A stretch of DNA of 60,282 nt from Sphingobium faniae. Lineage in GTDB: Bacteria > Pseudomonadota > Alphaproteobacteria > Sphingomonadales > Sphingomonadaceae. Location: NCBI GenBank assembly GCA_900100475.1, contig FMTU01000016.1, forward strand, positions 1 to 60,282. Reading direction: 5' to 3'. Below the pieces are notes generated by a model that searched no databases, had not been told where the DNA came from, and was given only the letters and a program-made list of their open reading frames with translations. Positions 27,538 through 36,200 of this stretch are shown in pieces. Each line of letters opens with the position of its first letter. Positions within the stretch are counted from its first letter, which is position 1. Position numbers and translations under genes: made by a program.

Positions 27538-29641
27538 TTGACCCTTGCCCGTTCACTTCGATGATCAGATTGCCGAAATCGTCGAACCAGGCGGCTTGTC
27601 CCGGCGGCACCGGCGCCACGGTGTCGGGCAGTTCGATCAGCAGCGGCCCTTCCATCCGTCCCGCTGGTCCGGGGCCATCGACGCGCACCACCTTGGTCGG
27701 GCAAAAGCGGCCGAGATCGGGCCAGAAGACATCGCGTTCGCCGATCTCTGCCGGGCCGCGCTCGACCTGTGTGATCAGAGGCTTGGGCGTCGGGATGGTC
27801 AGGCGGATGCCAAGTCCCGTCAACATCACGCCGCCGCGCCGATAGCCCGCGCCCTGCCCGAATATCTGCTCATAATGATCGTGGAAGCGTTCGGTGAACT
27901 GTCGCTGCTGCTCCACGGTGTCGAGCCGCCATTCGAGCGGGATTTCGACATCATGGACCTGCAATGCATAGCGCATCCGTATGAAGCGTTCGACCGTCGG
28001 CGGCGCGGCGGCCGACATCCCTTCGGGCAGGGCGGCGCGCGCCCTGGCTTCGAGCCTGGCGAAGAGCGGCTCGACGCTGTCGGCTGCATCGGGATAGGCG
28101 ATACGCACGGGTTCTTGATGGACATAGGCGATGTCCGATGTCGCGGCGCCAAAAGCGGACCAGACCGCCGAAGCGTTGAGTAGCGGAACCACGACCTTGC
28201 CGATGCCCGCTTCCTTCGCCATCGCGGCGGCGTGCACGGGACCGCCTCCTCCAAAGGCGAACAGCACGAAGTCGCGCGGATCGAAACCGCGCATCACGCC
28301 CATGCGCTGAATAAGGTCCGCCATGCGGTTGTCGACCAGCCGGTTGATCCCGGCCGCTGTCTCCATGCGAGACAAGCCGAGCTTCGCGCCGAGTTCGTCG
28401 ATGGCCCGTTCGGATGCTGGCTTGTCGAGCGTCAGCTTGCCGTGAAGGAAGGTGTCAGGGTCGATGACGTTCAGCACCACGTCGGCGTCGGTGACGGCCG
28501 GCTCGACGCCGCCCTTGCCGTAACAGGCGGGGCCGGGGACCGCGCCTGCGCTCCGGGGTCCGACCTGGATGCCGCCCGATCCATCGACCCAGGCGATGCT
28601 GCCGCCACCCGCACCGATGGAATCGAGGTCGATCATCGGCAAGGCGAGTTGGAAACGCTCGAACAGGGAAAGATAGCGCGTCATCGGCTGGCCCTCGCGG
28701 ATCACCGCCACGTCTAGCGTTGTGCCGCCCATGTCGGCGGTGATGATGTTCGGCATAACCAGCGCGCGACCGAGGAAGGCCGATGCCGTGACGCCGCCGA
28801 CCGGACCCGATTGCAGCGTGCGGATGGGCGCCGCGCGCACATCGTCGCCGGTGATCGCGCCGCCCGCGCACTGGGCGAACAGGACCTGGCCGGCATAGCC
28901 GCGCTCTGCCGCGCCGCGCTCGATGCGGCCGACATAATCGTGCATCAACGGCCCGATATAGGCGTTGATGACGGTCGCCATGGTGCGCGGATATTCGCCC
29001 ACCGACACGCCCAGGTCACAGGCGCAACAGACATAGACATGAGGGGCCAATTCGTGCACCATTTCGCGCAGGCGGATTTCATGGGCCGGGTTTCGGATCG
29101 ACCAGAGCAGACTGATCGCGATCGCGTCGACGCCCTGTTCCAATAGTTCGGCGATACGTTCACGCGCTACTTCCTCATCGAGCGGCGCGACAATGTCGCC
29201 GTCGCTGTCCATGCGTTCGGGCACCTCGACGATCCGCTCGCGCGGGATATAAGGCTCGGGCTTGCCGGTAGACGGCGTGTGGAGGAAGCGGTCAGGCGCA
29301 AGGCCCGATGTGCGGCCGCCGCCCTTCATCACCGACATGACGTCCCCATGCCCCATGGTCGCGATCAGGCCGACGCGAACGCCATGGCGACTGACCACGG
29401 CGTTGGTGCCATGGGTCGTGCCGTGGACGATGCGGTCGGTGCGCTCCAGCAGTCCCTGCGTTGTCAGTTCCATCTTGGCGGCGATTGCGTCGACCACGTC
29501 GAAGAAGCCGATGGAAGGGTCTGCCGGCGTCGTCGGCACCTTGGTTACGGTGACGCGCAGGTTCTGGAGGCCGATGACCGCGCAGTCGGTGAAGGTGCCG
29601 CCGATGTCGATGCCGATGGCGTAGCGGGTCCGATCCGTCAC
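27524..29641 (-). CDS. HyuA-like subunit of an acetone/acetophenone-carboxylase-type enzyme
   Basis: The 705-residue protein starts with the sugar-kinase/hydantoinase-like nucleotide motif AIGIDIGGTFTDCAVI and contains VHGTTHGTNAVVSRHGVRVG, the N-terminal ASKHA glycine-rich segments (TADMGGTTLDVAVI, GAGGGSIAWVD) and a domain ending in FGGGGPVHAAAMA. HyuA family members are ATP-dependent: 5-oxoprolinase, N-methylhydantoinase and the beta subunit of acetone carboxylase, which phosphorylates substrate or bicarbonate. The length is close to acetone carboxylase beta. The partner HyuB gene overlaps its start by four bases and carries a gamma-subunit domain, so a ketone carboxylase is the best assignment. 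The ketone itself is unknown. Confidence 0.85.
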   Translation of the reverse strand: MTDRTRYAIGIDIGGTFTDCAVIGLQNLRVTVTKVPTTPADPSIGFFDVVDAIAAKMELTTQGLLERTDRIVHGTTHGTNAVVSRHGVRVGLIATMGHGDVMSVMKGGGRTSGLAPDRFLHTPSTGKPEPYIPRERIVEVPERMDSDGDIVAPLDEEVARERIAELLEQGVDAIAISLLWSIRNPAHEIRLREMVHELAPHVYVCCACDLGVSVGEYPRTMATVINAYIGPLMHDYVGRIERGAAERGYAGQVLFAQCAGGAITGDDVRAAPIRTLQSGPVGGVTASAFLGRALVMPNIITADMGGTTLDVAVIREGQPMTRYLSLFERFQLALPMIDLDSIGAGGGSIAWVDGSGGIQVGPRSAGAVPGPACYGKGGVEPAVTDADVVLNVIDPDTFLHGKLTLDKPASERAIDELGAKLGLSRMETAAGINRLVDNRMADLIQRMGVMRGFDPRDFVLFAFGGGGPVHAAAMAKEAGIGKVVVPLLNASAVWSAFGAATSDIAYVHQEPVRIAYPDAADSVEPLFARLEARARAALPEGMSAAAPPTVERFIRMRYALQVHDVEIPLEWRLDTVEQQRQFTERFHDHYEQIFGQGAGYRRGGVMLTGLGIRLTIPTPKPLITQVERGPAEIGERDVFWPDLGRFCPTKVVRVDGPGPAGRMEGPLLIELPDTVAPVPPGQAAWFDDFGNLIIEVNGQGSNDAV

Positions 29642-32025
29642 GCCGACATTTCTTTCAGACTGGCGGGAACGATCATGATGTCCTCCCTATGGTCTTCATC
29701 GCACCGGCAGAAATTGGTTGAAAGGACGGTGGCGCATTCGGGGCAGAGATAATGCCGCAGTTCAAAGCGCACCTTCCCGATCTCCGATGGCGGGGGATAA
29801 AGCGCCGGATCGAATTCGCTCATGTCCCGGCGCAGCACGGCGGCAAACAGCTTGTGATTGTCGCCCACAGGGCCAAGGACATGGCCGCAATGGTCACAAT
29901 GCCAATGCGCGCGGTCGCCCGTGCCGTGGAGGGCGAGCGCGTCGGCGACGTGGCGCGCCGATGCGTCGGCCGGGACGCTGCGCCGTTCCGAAGGACGGCG
30001 TGCGGGCGCATCGGCCCGCGCCAATCGTTTCGCCCGGATGTCCCTGCGATGATCGTCCGTCGCAGCCATGTCCACGGCGCCATCATGCAGGACGACGCCA
30101 TAGATATCCTTCGCCGCGGCCGGGGATACCGAATGATCGGCGACATCGCGAGCCACCTGTTCCGGCTCCCGTTCCAGCGGATCGCCGAAGCCGCCGCCAG
30201 CGCAGACCTGGACGGTCAGCACATCCTGCGGCAAAAGGCGAACCGCGGCCATCGGGCGGAGGCGGGCGACGTCTCCGACCAGCTTTTGAAGATGTCGGCG
30301 GTTGGCGGGGGCTGCGCCCTCCTCCAGACGTTCGATGATGCCGCTGTCGGCGCGATAGGAAAAGTCCCCGCAATGGCCGGGCATGCCGCCTGCCTGACCC
30401 GGCGTCGCGTTGAGCGATGTGTCGACGTTCAGCGTCAGCACCTGACAATGGTCGGTCTTGTGGCCGCATAGCGCCGTGGCGAGGCCGTTGCCGCCCCTCA
30501 TCCGGCCCGCCCCGCCGCTGTCGATATTTTCGCGGCGGTAAAGATAGAGCATCGGCAGCGATTGTTCCCATTCTTCGGCGTCGCCCGCGACGTTGCCCGG
30601 CATGAACCATGCGCCGCCATTGTCGATGCCATCGCGGTAACGCGATGCGCCGAAGCCACCGGCAATGCCGTCCCCCGTGACATCCGTGATGCGGCGCCCC
30701 TTGCGGTCGACCGCATCCAGCACCCATGTGTTGAGAATGGCGCCTGCGCCTGAACCGATGGCGGTTTCGGCAATGTCGCGCGGCCCTGGCAACACCATCT
30801 TGCCCAGCACCAGATTGGCGAGATTGACCGACACCGTGGTCGAGATGATGGTCGTCACCGCGCCGGGATAGCGGGCACAGGTCAGCCGGCCCGGCAGCGG
30901 CTCAAACCGCAAATGTGTCAGCACCCCGGCCGGACAGGATAGTTGATCATGACCCAGGATGGAGGAGGCGGCGCAGACGATCGCTGAGCGCCATGCCGCA
31001 TAGGTGCAGTTGCCCGGTCCGAACTGTTCGTCCGTCCCGGCATTGGTGCAAATGAGGGTGGAACCTTGCTTGCGGATTTCCAATCGGTAGCGGTGGACGT
31101 CCTGATCGCTCGGCGTCAGTCCCGCGATGTCGATCACTTCGCTGAAGCGGCCATCGGGGATTTTCTCCAGCCGCTCCGCGACCTTCGCGGCGCAATCGGC
31201 GATCATCCGGTCCATCGTGCCCGCGAGGATGGCGGGACCGTAGCGGTTCAGCAGATCCATGATGCGTCGCCGCGCCATGTTGAGCCCGGCGATCTGGCTG
31301 CGCAATTGCAGCGCCACCAGATCGGGCGTGCGGCTCTTGCGCGTGAAAAGGGCGGCGATATCTTCCTGCAACAGGCCGTCCCTGGCGATCCGGACCGGCG
31401 GCACCGGCGTCGGTTCGTCGAATATGTCCCGCGCTCCGGCGCAGAAACTACCCGGCGATTGTCCGCCCAGATCGCCCTGATGCGCGGCGTTGAACAGCCA
31501 GCAGATGATCTTCCCTTCCCAGAAGAGCGGCATATAGAGCGCGGTGTCTATCTGGTGCGCGGCGCCGATATACGGATCGTTCTGCAGGAAAGTGTCGCCG
31601 TCGCGGATGCCCGGTGCGTCCGACCGATGTTCGATCGTCCATTTGACGATCAGGTCGGCCAGTCCGGTGAAATACTGGATTGTAGGGCCGGTGACGACAT
31701 TGTCGCCCTCGGCCGTCAGAATGGAAGTGGCGAAGTCATCCATATAGACGATCGCGGGCGATCCCGAGACGCGTTTGATCGTGTCGGAATGCTCAAGGTT
31801 GATCGTCCATAATTTCCAGCGGAGCACCTGGTAGGTGACCGGATCGGGCGTTTCCCTCCCCTCGAACATCGGCGGCGCGCGTAGCGGCATGTGCGTGCTG
31901 CGGGGCACGTAGCCGAGGGAAACGCCGTCCCAGGGTTCATCAGGCAGCCAGTCGGCATCCATCTCCGGGGGGCTGCGCCATGGCTTGGGTGCGTTTCCCT
32001 GAGTGGCTTCGCCATTTGCGGGCAT
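29638..32025 (-). CDS. HyuB-like subunit fused to an acetone-carboxylase gamma domain
   Basis: Residues 1 to about 690 of this 795-residue protein are a HyuB (acetone carboxylase alpha) subunit, with DPVTYQVLRWKLWTINLEHS, TFLQNDPYIGAAHQIDT and later RMRGGNGLATAL. After a charged linker, residues 707-775 form a zinc-binding domain. C710xxC713 is followed by GHVLGPVGDNHKLFAAVLRRD and C761PEC764. This pattern of CxCGH, DNxKL, RD and YxCPEC matches the separate gamma subunit of acetone carboxylase. The fusion links the two in one chain. It heads the operon, with a ribosome-binding sequence AAAGGAA before the ATG, and is divergent from a LysR gene. It would bind the ketone, metal and phosphorylated intermediate with HyuA. 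Confidence 0.85.
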   Translation of the reverse strand: MPANGEATQGNAPKPWRSPPEMDADWLPDEPWDGVSLGYVPRSTHMPLRAPPMFEGRETPDPVTYQVLRWKLWTINLEHSDTIKRVSGSPAIVYMDDFATSILTAEGDNVVTGPTIQYFTGLADLIVKWTIEHRSDAPGIRDGDTFLQNDPYIGAAHQIDTALYMPLFWEGKIICWLFNAAHQGDLGGQSPGSFCAGARDIFDEPTPVPPVRIARDGLLQEDIAALFTRKSRTPDLVALQLRSQIAGLNMARRRIMDLLNRYGPAILAGTMDRMIADCAAKVAERLEKIPDGRFSEVIDIAGLTPSDQDVHRYRLEIRKQGSTLICTNAGTDEQFGPGNCTYAAWRSAIVCAASSILGHDQLSCPAGVLTHLRFEPLPGRLTCARYPGAVTTIISTTVSVNLANLVLGKMVLPGPRDIAETAIGSGAGAILNTWVLDAVDRKGRRITDVTGDGIAGGFGASRYRDGIDNGGAWFMPGNVAGDAEEWEQSLPMLYLYRRENIDSGGAGRMRGGNGLATALCGHKTDHCQVLTLNVDTSLNATPGQAGGMPGHCGDFSYRADSGIIERLEEGAAPANRRHLQKLVGDVARLRPMAAVRLLPQDVLTVQVCAGGGFGDPLEREPEQVARDVADHSVSPAAAKDIYGVVLHDGAVDMAATDDHRRDIRAKRLARADAPARRPSERRSVPADASARHVADALALHGTGDRAHWHCDHCGHVLGPVGDNHKLFAAVLRRDMSEFDPALYPPPSEIGKVRFELRHYLCPECATVLSTNFCRCDEDHREDIMIVPASLKEMSA

Positions 32026-32067
32026 GGTCGCGTTCCTTTCCTTGGAATGGCGAAGCTAGCGTTCGAT

Positions 32068-32077
32068 AATGGCCATT
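32068..32077. promoter_or_regulatory. Short palindrome in the HyuB/LysR divergent promoter
   Basis: AATGGCCATT is a perfect 10-base palindrome in the 108-base gap between the divergent HyuB and LysR genes. It is a candidate site for the LysR regulator. The palindrome could occur by chance. Confidence 0.3.
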
Positions 32078-32133
32078 GCGAATATGAAATACTGCTTCCA
32101 TTATATAGTTTCCCATATAGCTCCGAAGGCGTT

Positions 32134-33063
32134 GTGAAGCTCTCCCTGACCCAGATTTCCCAGTTTGTAGCGGTAGTGGAGGAAAGATCCTTCACCGGCG
32201 CGGCGGCGCAATTACGCGTGGCGCAGCCCTGGCTATCGACCCGCGTGCGCCAGTTGGAGCAACAGGTCGGCTTTCGCCTGCTCGACCGTTCGCCCAAGGG
32301 CGTGTCGCTGACGGCTGAAGGGCAATTATTCTTCGATGGCGCGCAGGCGCTGTTACGGGAAAGCGCATCGCTCGGTTCCCTGATCGCAAGGCTGGCGCAG
32401 GGGATCGGCGGCACGGTCCGGATCGGGGCGATTGCGGAATCCTTCTATATCGGGGAGCGCAACCGACTGATTGACGCCTTTCATCAAGCATTTCCTTCGC
32501 TGGCGGCGACTCTGGAAAATCGGCCCGACCCCGAACTGCGCCGCATGCTTTTGCGCGGCGATCTGGACGCTGCGTTCATTACCGGCACGCCGCCTGCCCG
32601 GCTTGAAGCGATTCGCATAAGGCAAGGGCGCTGTGAATTGCTTATGCCATGCGATCATGCACTCGCGGCATCGGATGCCATCCCCCTGGCTGCGCTGGGC
32701 GGACAGAGGGTCGGCGTTTTCCCCCGATCAAGCAATCCCGCGGCATGGGACGAAAGCGCGGGACGCTTGCAAGCGGCGGGCGTCGAACTGGTGACCCTGT
32801 CGGAAACATTGCGCGATGCGCTGATTGCACAGGCCCGGCGCACAGGTCTGATGGTTCTGGTCCTCAGCAGCTTTGGCGATCATGACATGGCGTTGGAGGG
32901 CATGTGTGTCCGTCCGGTCGCCGATGACGATGTGCGTGCGGATTTCTACCTCGCGCGCCGCCGGCAGGGACCATGCGACGATGCGCTCGACCGCTTTTGG
33001 CGTTTTGCACAGGGCTTTCGGTTGCCGGACGAGAATATCGTTCGTGGCGGCGGAATAAGATAG
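32134..33063 (+). CDS. LysR-family regulator, divergent from the carboxylase operon
   Basis: The GTG at 32134 gives 309 residues, with GAAGG five bases upstream, and starts the protein at KLSLTQISQFVAVVEE as expected for a LysR protein. An in-frame ATG 87 bases upstream is an alternative. The helix-turn-helix is RSFTGAAAQLRVAQPWLST with RQLEQQVGFRLLDRSPKG. Its position opposite the carboxylase operon suggests it controls that operon. The C-terminal domain is a normal effector domain. The stop codon lies inside the next shared AT-rich motif. Confidence 0.88.
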   Translation: MKLSLTQISQFVAVVEERSFTGAAAQLRVAQPWLSTRVRQLEQQVGFRLLDRSPKGVSLTAEGQLFFDGAQALLRESASLGSLIARLAQGIGGTVRIGAIAESFYIGERNRLIDAFHQAFPSLAATLENRPDPELRRMLLRGDLDAAFITGTPPARLEAIRIRQGRCELLMPCDHALAASDAIPLAALGGQRVGVFPRSSNPAAWDESAGRLQAAGVELVTLSETLRDALIAQARRTGLMVLVLSSFGDHDMALEGMCVRPVADDDVRADFYLARRRQGPCDDALDRFWRFAQGFRLPDENIVRGGGIR

Positions 33064-33078
33064 ATATATAAGTTGACT
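33060..33078 (+). promoter_or_regulatory. Shared AT-rich motif, copy 4 (upstream of the unknown 383-aa gene)
   Basis: ATAGATATATAAGTTGACT matches the consensus at 14 of 16 positions and lies 125-143 bases upstream of the 33203 start. It also contains the stop codon of the LysR gene. Confidence 0.45.
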
Positions 33079-33202
33079 TCATTTTGATGGCCCCATTAGG
33101 TGTCGCGCAGGTGCCGAACCCACTGCCCCTTCTGTATCCCAGGGATAGGGAACAGAATGGCCAGTTGGCGAGGGGCACAGTCATTGACGAGGATGCCAGA
33201 AC

Positions 33203-34354
33203 ATGAGCAGCGCTCACTTCACGCCCGAAAAACTGCGCGAGATGACCGAATTCAAGGTCGAGTTGCACGATCCGCGTTATGTCGTCGAACCGATCGTGAC
33301 CGGCGGTGAATTCTTGTATGACCCGCAGATTTTCTGGGATTGGAACGAAGGCTGCTCCTGGAGCGGGCCGGAAGGGTCCATCCTCATCTCCGAAATCGGC
33401 GGCCAGCCCCAGCCGGAAACCGATTGGTCGATGGGCCATGGCGGCCTTTATCGCCTGCACGCCGACAATGTGTGGGAAACCGTCATGTCGCCGGGCGTCG
33501 GCCGTCAGGCCGGCGTGTTCCGTCCGATGATCGCGCCCGCCGGATGGGGCGACTATGGCGATCATATTTTCTTTGGCAGCCAGATCGTGCCGCATCGCCG
33601 CGGGGCGGTGATGGACCATATGATCTACTGCCTCGCGCCCGGCGAGAGCATTCCTTATCCCTTCGCGCTCGTGCCGCGTTCCGGCAAGGAGCAGATCTCC
33701 GGCGCTTTCGTGCCCGGCGTGTTCGGGCGGAAAGGCACGCCAGAGGAAGGGCTGTTCCTCATCTTCTCGATGCATAATTCGACCATCTATGCGGCCCGCC
33801 CGGACGGCACGGTCACGCCCTGGCTGGTGATGGACGGGGAGGGCGGCAATCCCGGTCCGGTCATGCCCTATCGCCTATTCTATGCCGACCCGCAGATCGT
33901 CGGCGAGGACAATATGCTGATGCTGGAAGGAAAATGGGCCACCAATTTCGGTGGGCAGCAGACGCATGAATTCCGCACCAAGCATTATCGCATCGCAAAC
34001 GGCGTCATCCATCCAGAAGCGATCGAAGCGCTGGAGGGCGGCGCCACGCTGCGCGCGCCCAAGGGCTTCGGCCCGCTTGCAGGGGAAGCCTTTCGTCCGG
34101 AATATGCCGGTTTCATGTCATCGGTTCATTGGGCCGAAGGCGACGCCACGGCAGCCTTGCCTTACACCACGTCGATCGTTCGCAGGGACGCGGATGGCAA
34201 GGAACATGTCTTTGCCTCCAACATTCAGGCGGGCCAGAATCTGCTCGGCTTCGCCGGGGACCGGATGATTGTGACGAACATGGGCCACAGCTATTCGTCG
34301 GGGAATTTCAAATATCCCGACGGCACCGTTTTCGCGATCCGTTACAAGGGCTGA
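33203..34354 (+). CDS. Unrecognised 383-residue protein, possible beta-propeller
   Basis: I do not recognise this protein. It has no signal peptide and no obvious membrane segment. It is rich in Gly, Trp, Phe and Tyr and has repeated short patterns of the kind GGLYRLHADN, YAARPDGTVTPWL and SIVRRDADGKEHVFA spaced through the chain. These blade-like repeats resemble SMP-30/gluconolactonase or strictosidine-synthase-type propellers, but the match is only by style. Candidate metal or catalytic residues include several His (for example in PHRRGAVMDHMIY). It starts at an ATG 140 bases past the LysR gene and is preceded by a shared AT-rich motif, so it is probably regulated with the pathway. A lactonase or hydrolase is possible but unproven. 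Confidence 0.7.
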   Translation: MSSAHFTPEKLREMTEFKVELHDPRYVVEPIVTGGEFLYDPQIFWDWNEGCSWSGPEGSILISEIGGQPQPETDWSMGHGGLYRLHADNVWETVMSPGVGRQAGVFRPMIAPAGWGDYGDHIFFGSQIVPHRRGAVMDHMIYCLAPGESIPYPFALVPRSGKEQISGAFVPGVFGRKGTPEEGLFLIFSMHNSTIYAARPDGTVTPWLVMDGEGGNPGPVMPYRLFYADPQIVGEDNMLMLEGKWATNFGGQQTHEFRTKHYRIANGVIHPEAIEALEGGATLRAPKGFGPLAGEAFRPEYAGFMSSVHWAEGDATAALPYTTSIVRRDADGKEHVFASNIQAGQNLLGFAGDRMIVTNMGHSYSSGNFKYPDGTVFAIRYKG

Positions 34355-34391
34355 CGAGGCGCTGACCATCGGGGGTCGGATCACCCGATCC

Positions 34392-35816
34392 TTATCCATG
34401 GATGGGCGGGACATGTCCTGCCCATGGCTGTGCCTCCTCCAACTGTGCGGCGATGCGGAGCAGCAGATCTTCCCTGTAGCTATCGGCAATCAACTGGACC
34501 CCGACCGGCAATCCGTCCGCTGTCCAGTGGAGGGGTAAGGATGCGGCGGGTTGACCCGTAATATTCGCATAGGGCGTGAAGCGGCCCCACAGGGTAGCAG
34601 CCGCGCGCGATTTCGGATCAGCGCCGGTGATCGCCCCCAAAAGCGGCGGCGGCGAACCCGTGGTGGGGGTCAGGAGCAGATCATAGGTCTTCCACCACGT
34701 CAGCGAGCGCGCGGTGAACTCCCGGATATGATCGAGCGCAGCGACGAATTCCGCCGTGCTTTGCTGCCGGGCGAATTCCAGCATCGCATAGGTGGCGGGT
34801 TCGAGATCGTCGGCGCTCAGCGCGCGGCCCAACCGCTTTTCGACCACAGCGGCCTGAAGAGCGATTTTGCTTGGCCAATAGCCGCGGATGATTGCGAAGC
34901 TCTCTTCCGAGAGGAAAGTGTCGGGCGCGGCCTCCTCCACTTCGTGGCCCAGGCTCTGCAGCAGGGCAATGGCGCCCTTCAGCGCTTTCTGGCTTTCCGG
35001 GTGGCTGGGTGCGCTGCTGCCGCCGCCTGTCGCCGTGTAGCCGATCCTGAGCTTTCCGACCGGCGCGCCCGGCTCCTGGGAAAAGGGACGGGAAGGGGGC
35101 AAGGCGCCGAGCGTCTCGCGACCGTCAACACCGGCGACGACATCCAGCAATAGCGCGAAATCCCGGACCGATCGGGTTTCGAAACTTTTGCTGTTGGATA
35201 TGTCCAGCCATGTCGCGCTGGATGGGGCAAGGGGCGTACGGCCGCGACAGGTCTTGATCGTGAACAGGCCGTTGGCGGAGGCGGGAATGCGCGAGGACCC
35301 GCCACCATCGCTCGACTGGGCTGCCGGAACCATGAGCGCGGCGACGGCTGCACCCGCGCCGCCGCTGGACCCGCCGGCGCTGTGATCGGGATTCCAGGGA
35401 TTGCGGCAGGCGCCGGAAAGGCGAGATTCCGTAGTGGGCGCGCTCAGAAATTCGGGAATATTGGTGTAGCCCAGGACAACCGCTCCGGCCTTGCATAGCC
35501 GCTCCGTGAACAGGTCGGTCACGGGGAAGCGCCAGTCGAGCCCCGCCAGCAGCTTGCTGCCATGGTGGAAGGGCGCGCCTTCCAGCGCGACGTCCTTGAG
35601 GAGGACCGGCACGCCGGACAAGGGCCGGTCGCGCGGGGCCGTATCGGCCTCGTGCAGGGCCTCATCGAAGCGATTCCAGATGACGGCATTGAGGCGTGGA
35701 TCGACCGACTCGATACGCCGGATCGCGGCTTCCACCGACTCCCGTGGACTGATCTCGCCCTTTCTGATCGCCCCGGCCGTATCGGCGACTCCCCATGTGC
35801 CTTCGATCACGCTCAT
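34392..35816 (-). CDS. Amidase-signature family hydrolase
   Basis: Starting at ATG 35816 gives 474 residues; an upstream ATG would add 16 with no family match. The catalytic triad is visible: Lys74 in VLLKDV, the cis-Ser in SAGGSSGGAGAA (150/151), and the nucleophile Ser174 in SDGGGSSRIPA. The usual Ile after that Ser is Ser here. The enzyme hydrolyses amide or ester bonds, and the substrate range of this family is very wide. It follows the lipoyl-domain gene on the minus strand after a hairpin terminator and converges with the unknown 383-aa gene. Its link to the pathway is unclear. Confidence 0.85.
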   Translation of the reverse strand: MSVIEGTWGVADTAGAIRKGEISPRESVEAAIRRIESVDPRLNAVIWNRFDEALHEADTAPRDRPLSGVPVLLKDVALEGAPFHHGSKLLAGLDWRFPVTDLFTERLCKAGAVVLGYTNIPEFLSAPTTESRLSGACRNPWNPDHSAGGSSGGAGAAVAALMVPAAQSSDGGGSSRIPASANGLFTIKTCRGRTPLAPSSATWLDISNSKSFETRSVRDFALLLDVVAGVDGRETLGALPPSRPFSQEPGAPVGKLRIGYTATGGGSSAPSHPESQKALKGAIALLQSLGHEVEEAAPDTFLSEESFAIIRGYWPSKIALQAAVVEKRLGRALSADDLEPATYAMLEFARQQSTAEFVAALDHIREFTARSLTWWKTYDLLLTPTTGSPPPLLGAITGADPKSRAAATLWGRFTPYANITGQPAASLPLHWTADGLPVGVQLIADSYREDLLLRIAAQLEEAQPWAGHVPPIHG

Positions 35817-35894
35817 CTCCCCTATTCTCCGGACCTCTGATCGGTCCGTTATATCGTGGCGCATGCTGTTCGGCGGCCGCGAGCCGTGCGCGGC

Positions 35895-35932
35895 GACAAA
35901 ATAACAACGGCGCGGAGAGGCCCCGCGCCGTT
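35895..35932 (-). terminator. Hairpin terminator after the lipoyl-domain gene
   Basis: A perfect 10-base stem, AACGGCGCGG with CCGCGCCGTT (35906-35915 and 35923-35932), is followed on the minus strand by a T-rich GTTATTTTG. It separates the E1/lipoyl operon from the amidase gene. Confidence 0.65.
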
Positions 35933-35972
35933 GCGTTTATTCAATATCGGCGGATGCCGGCATGGCGGGTCG

Positions 35973-36200
35973 TCAATCAATCTTGCCGATAAGATGGCCG
36001 ACCGGATAAATCTCGCCCGCCTGCCCCAGGATGGTGAGCGTGCCCGAAGCCGGAGCCTCCACCTCCAGAACCGACTTGTCGCTTTCGATGGAATAGATGA
36101 CGTCGCCTTCCTTCACGCCGCCACCATTTTCGATCAGCCACTCGACGATCTGCACTTCGGAAACCGTGTCACCCGCGGCAGGGATTCTCAATTCTGTCAT
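35973..36200 (-). CDS. Stand-alone lipoyl/biotinyl carrier domain
   Basis: The 75-residue protein is just a lipoyl domain of the 2-oxoacid dehydrogenase E2 type: a beta-sandwich with the modified Lys42 in IESDKSVLEVEAPASG. There is no peripheral-subunit-binding domain and no acyltransferase core. It overlaps the fused E1 gene by four bases (ATGA), so the two are made together. It probably carries an acyl or reduced lipoyl group delivered by that E1. A biotin carrier (normally EAMKM) is unlikely, given the DKS motif. No acyltransferase or lipoamide dehydrogenase gene is next to it. Confidence 0.85.
   Translation of the reverse strand: MTELRIPAAGDTVSEVQIVEWLIENGGGVKEGDVIYSIESDKSVLEVEAPASGTLTILGQAGEIYPVGHLIGKID

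Noticed and set aside
27524..32025. HyuA/HyuB as an ordinary hydantoinase or 5-oxoprolinase
   Set aside because: The C-terminal zinc domain matches the acetone-carboxylase gamma pattern, and the HyuA length fits the carboxylase beta subunit. A hydantoinase cannot be fully excluded without assay.
33060..33078. The shared AT-rich motif as a simple sigma70 -10 box
   Set aside because: Its distance from start codons varies from about 30 to 140 bases and its orientation varies. That fits an operator better, although copies 2 and 3 could still be core promoter sequence.
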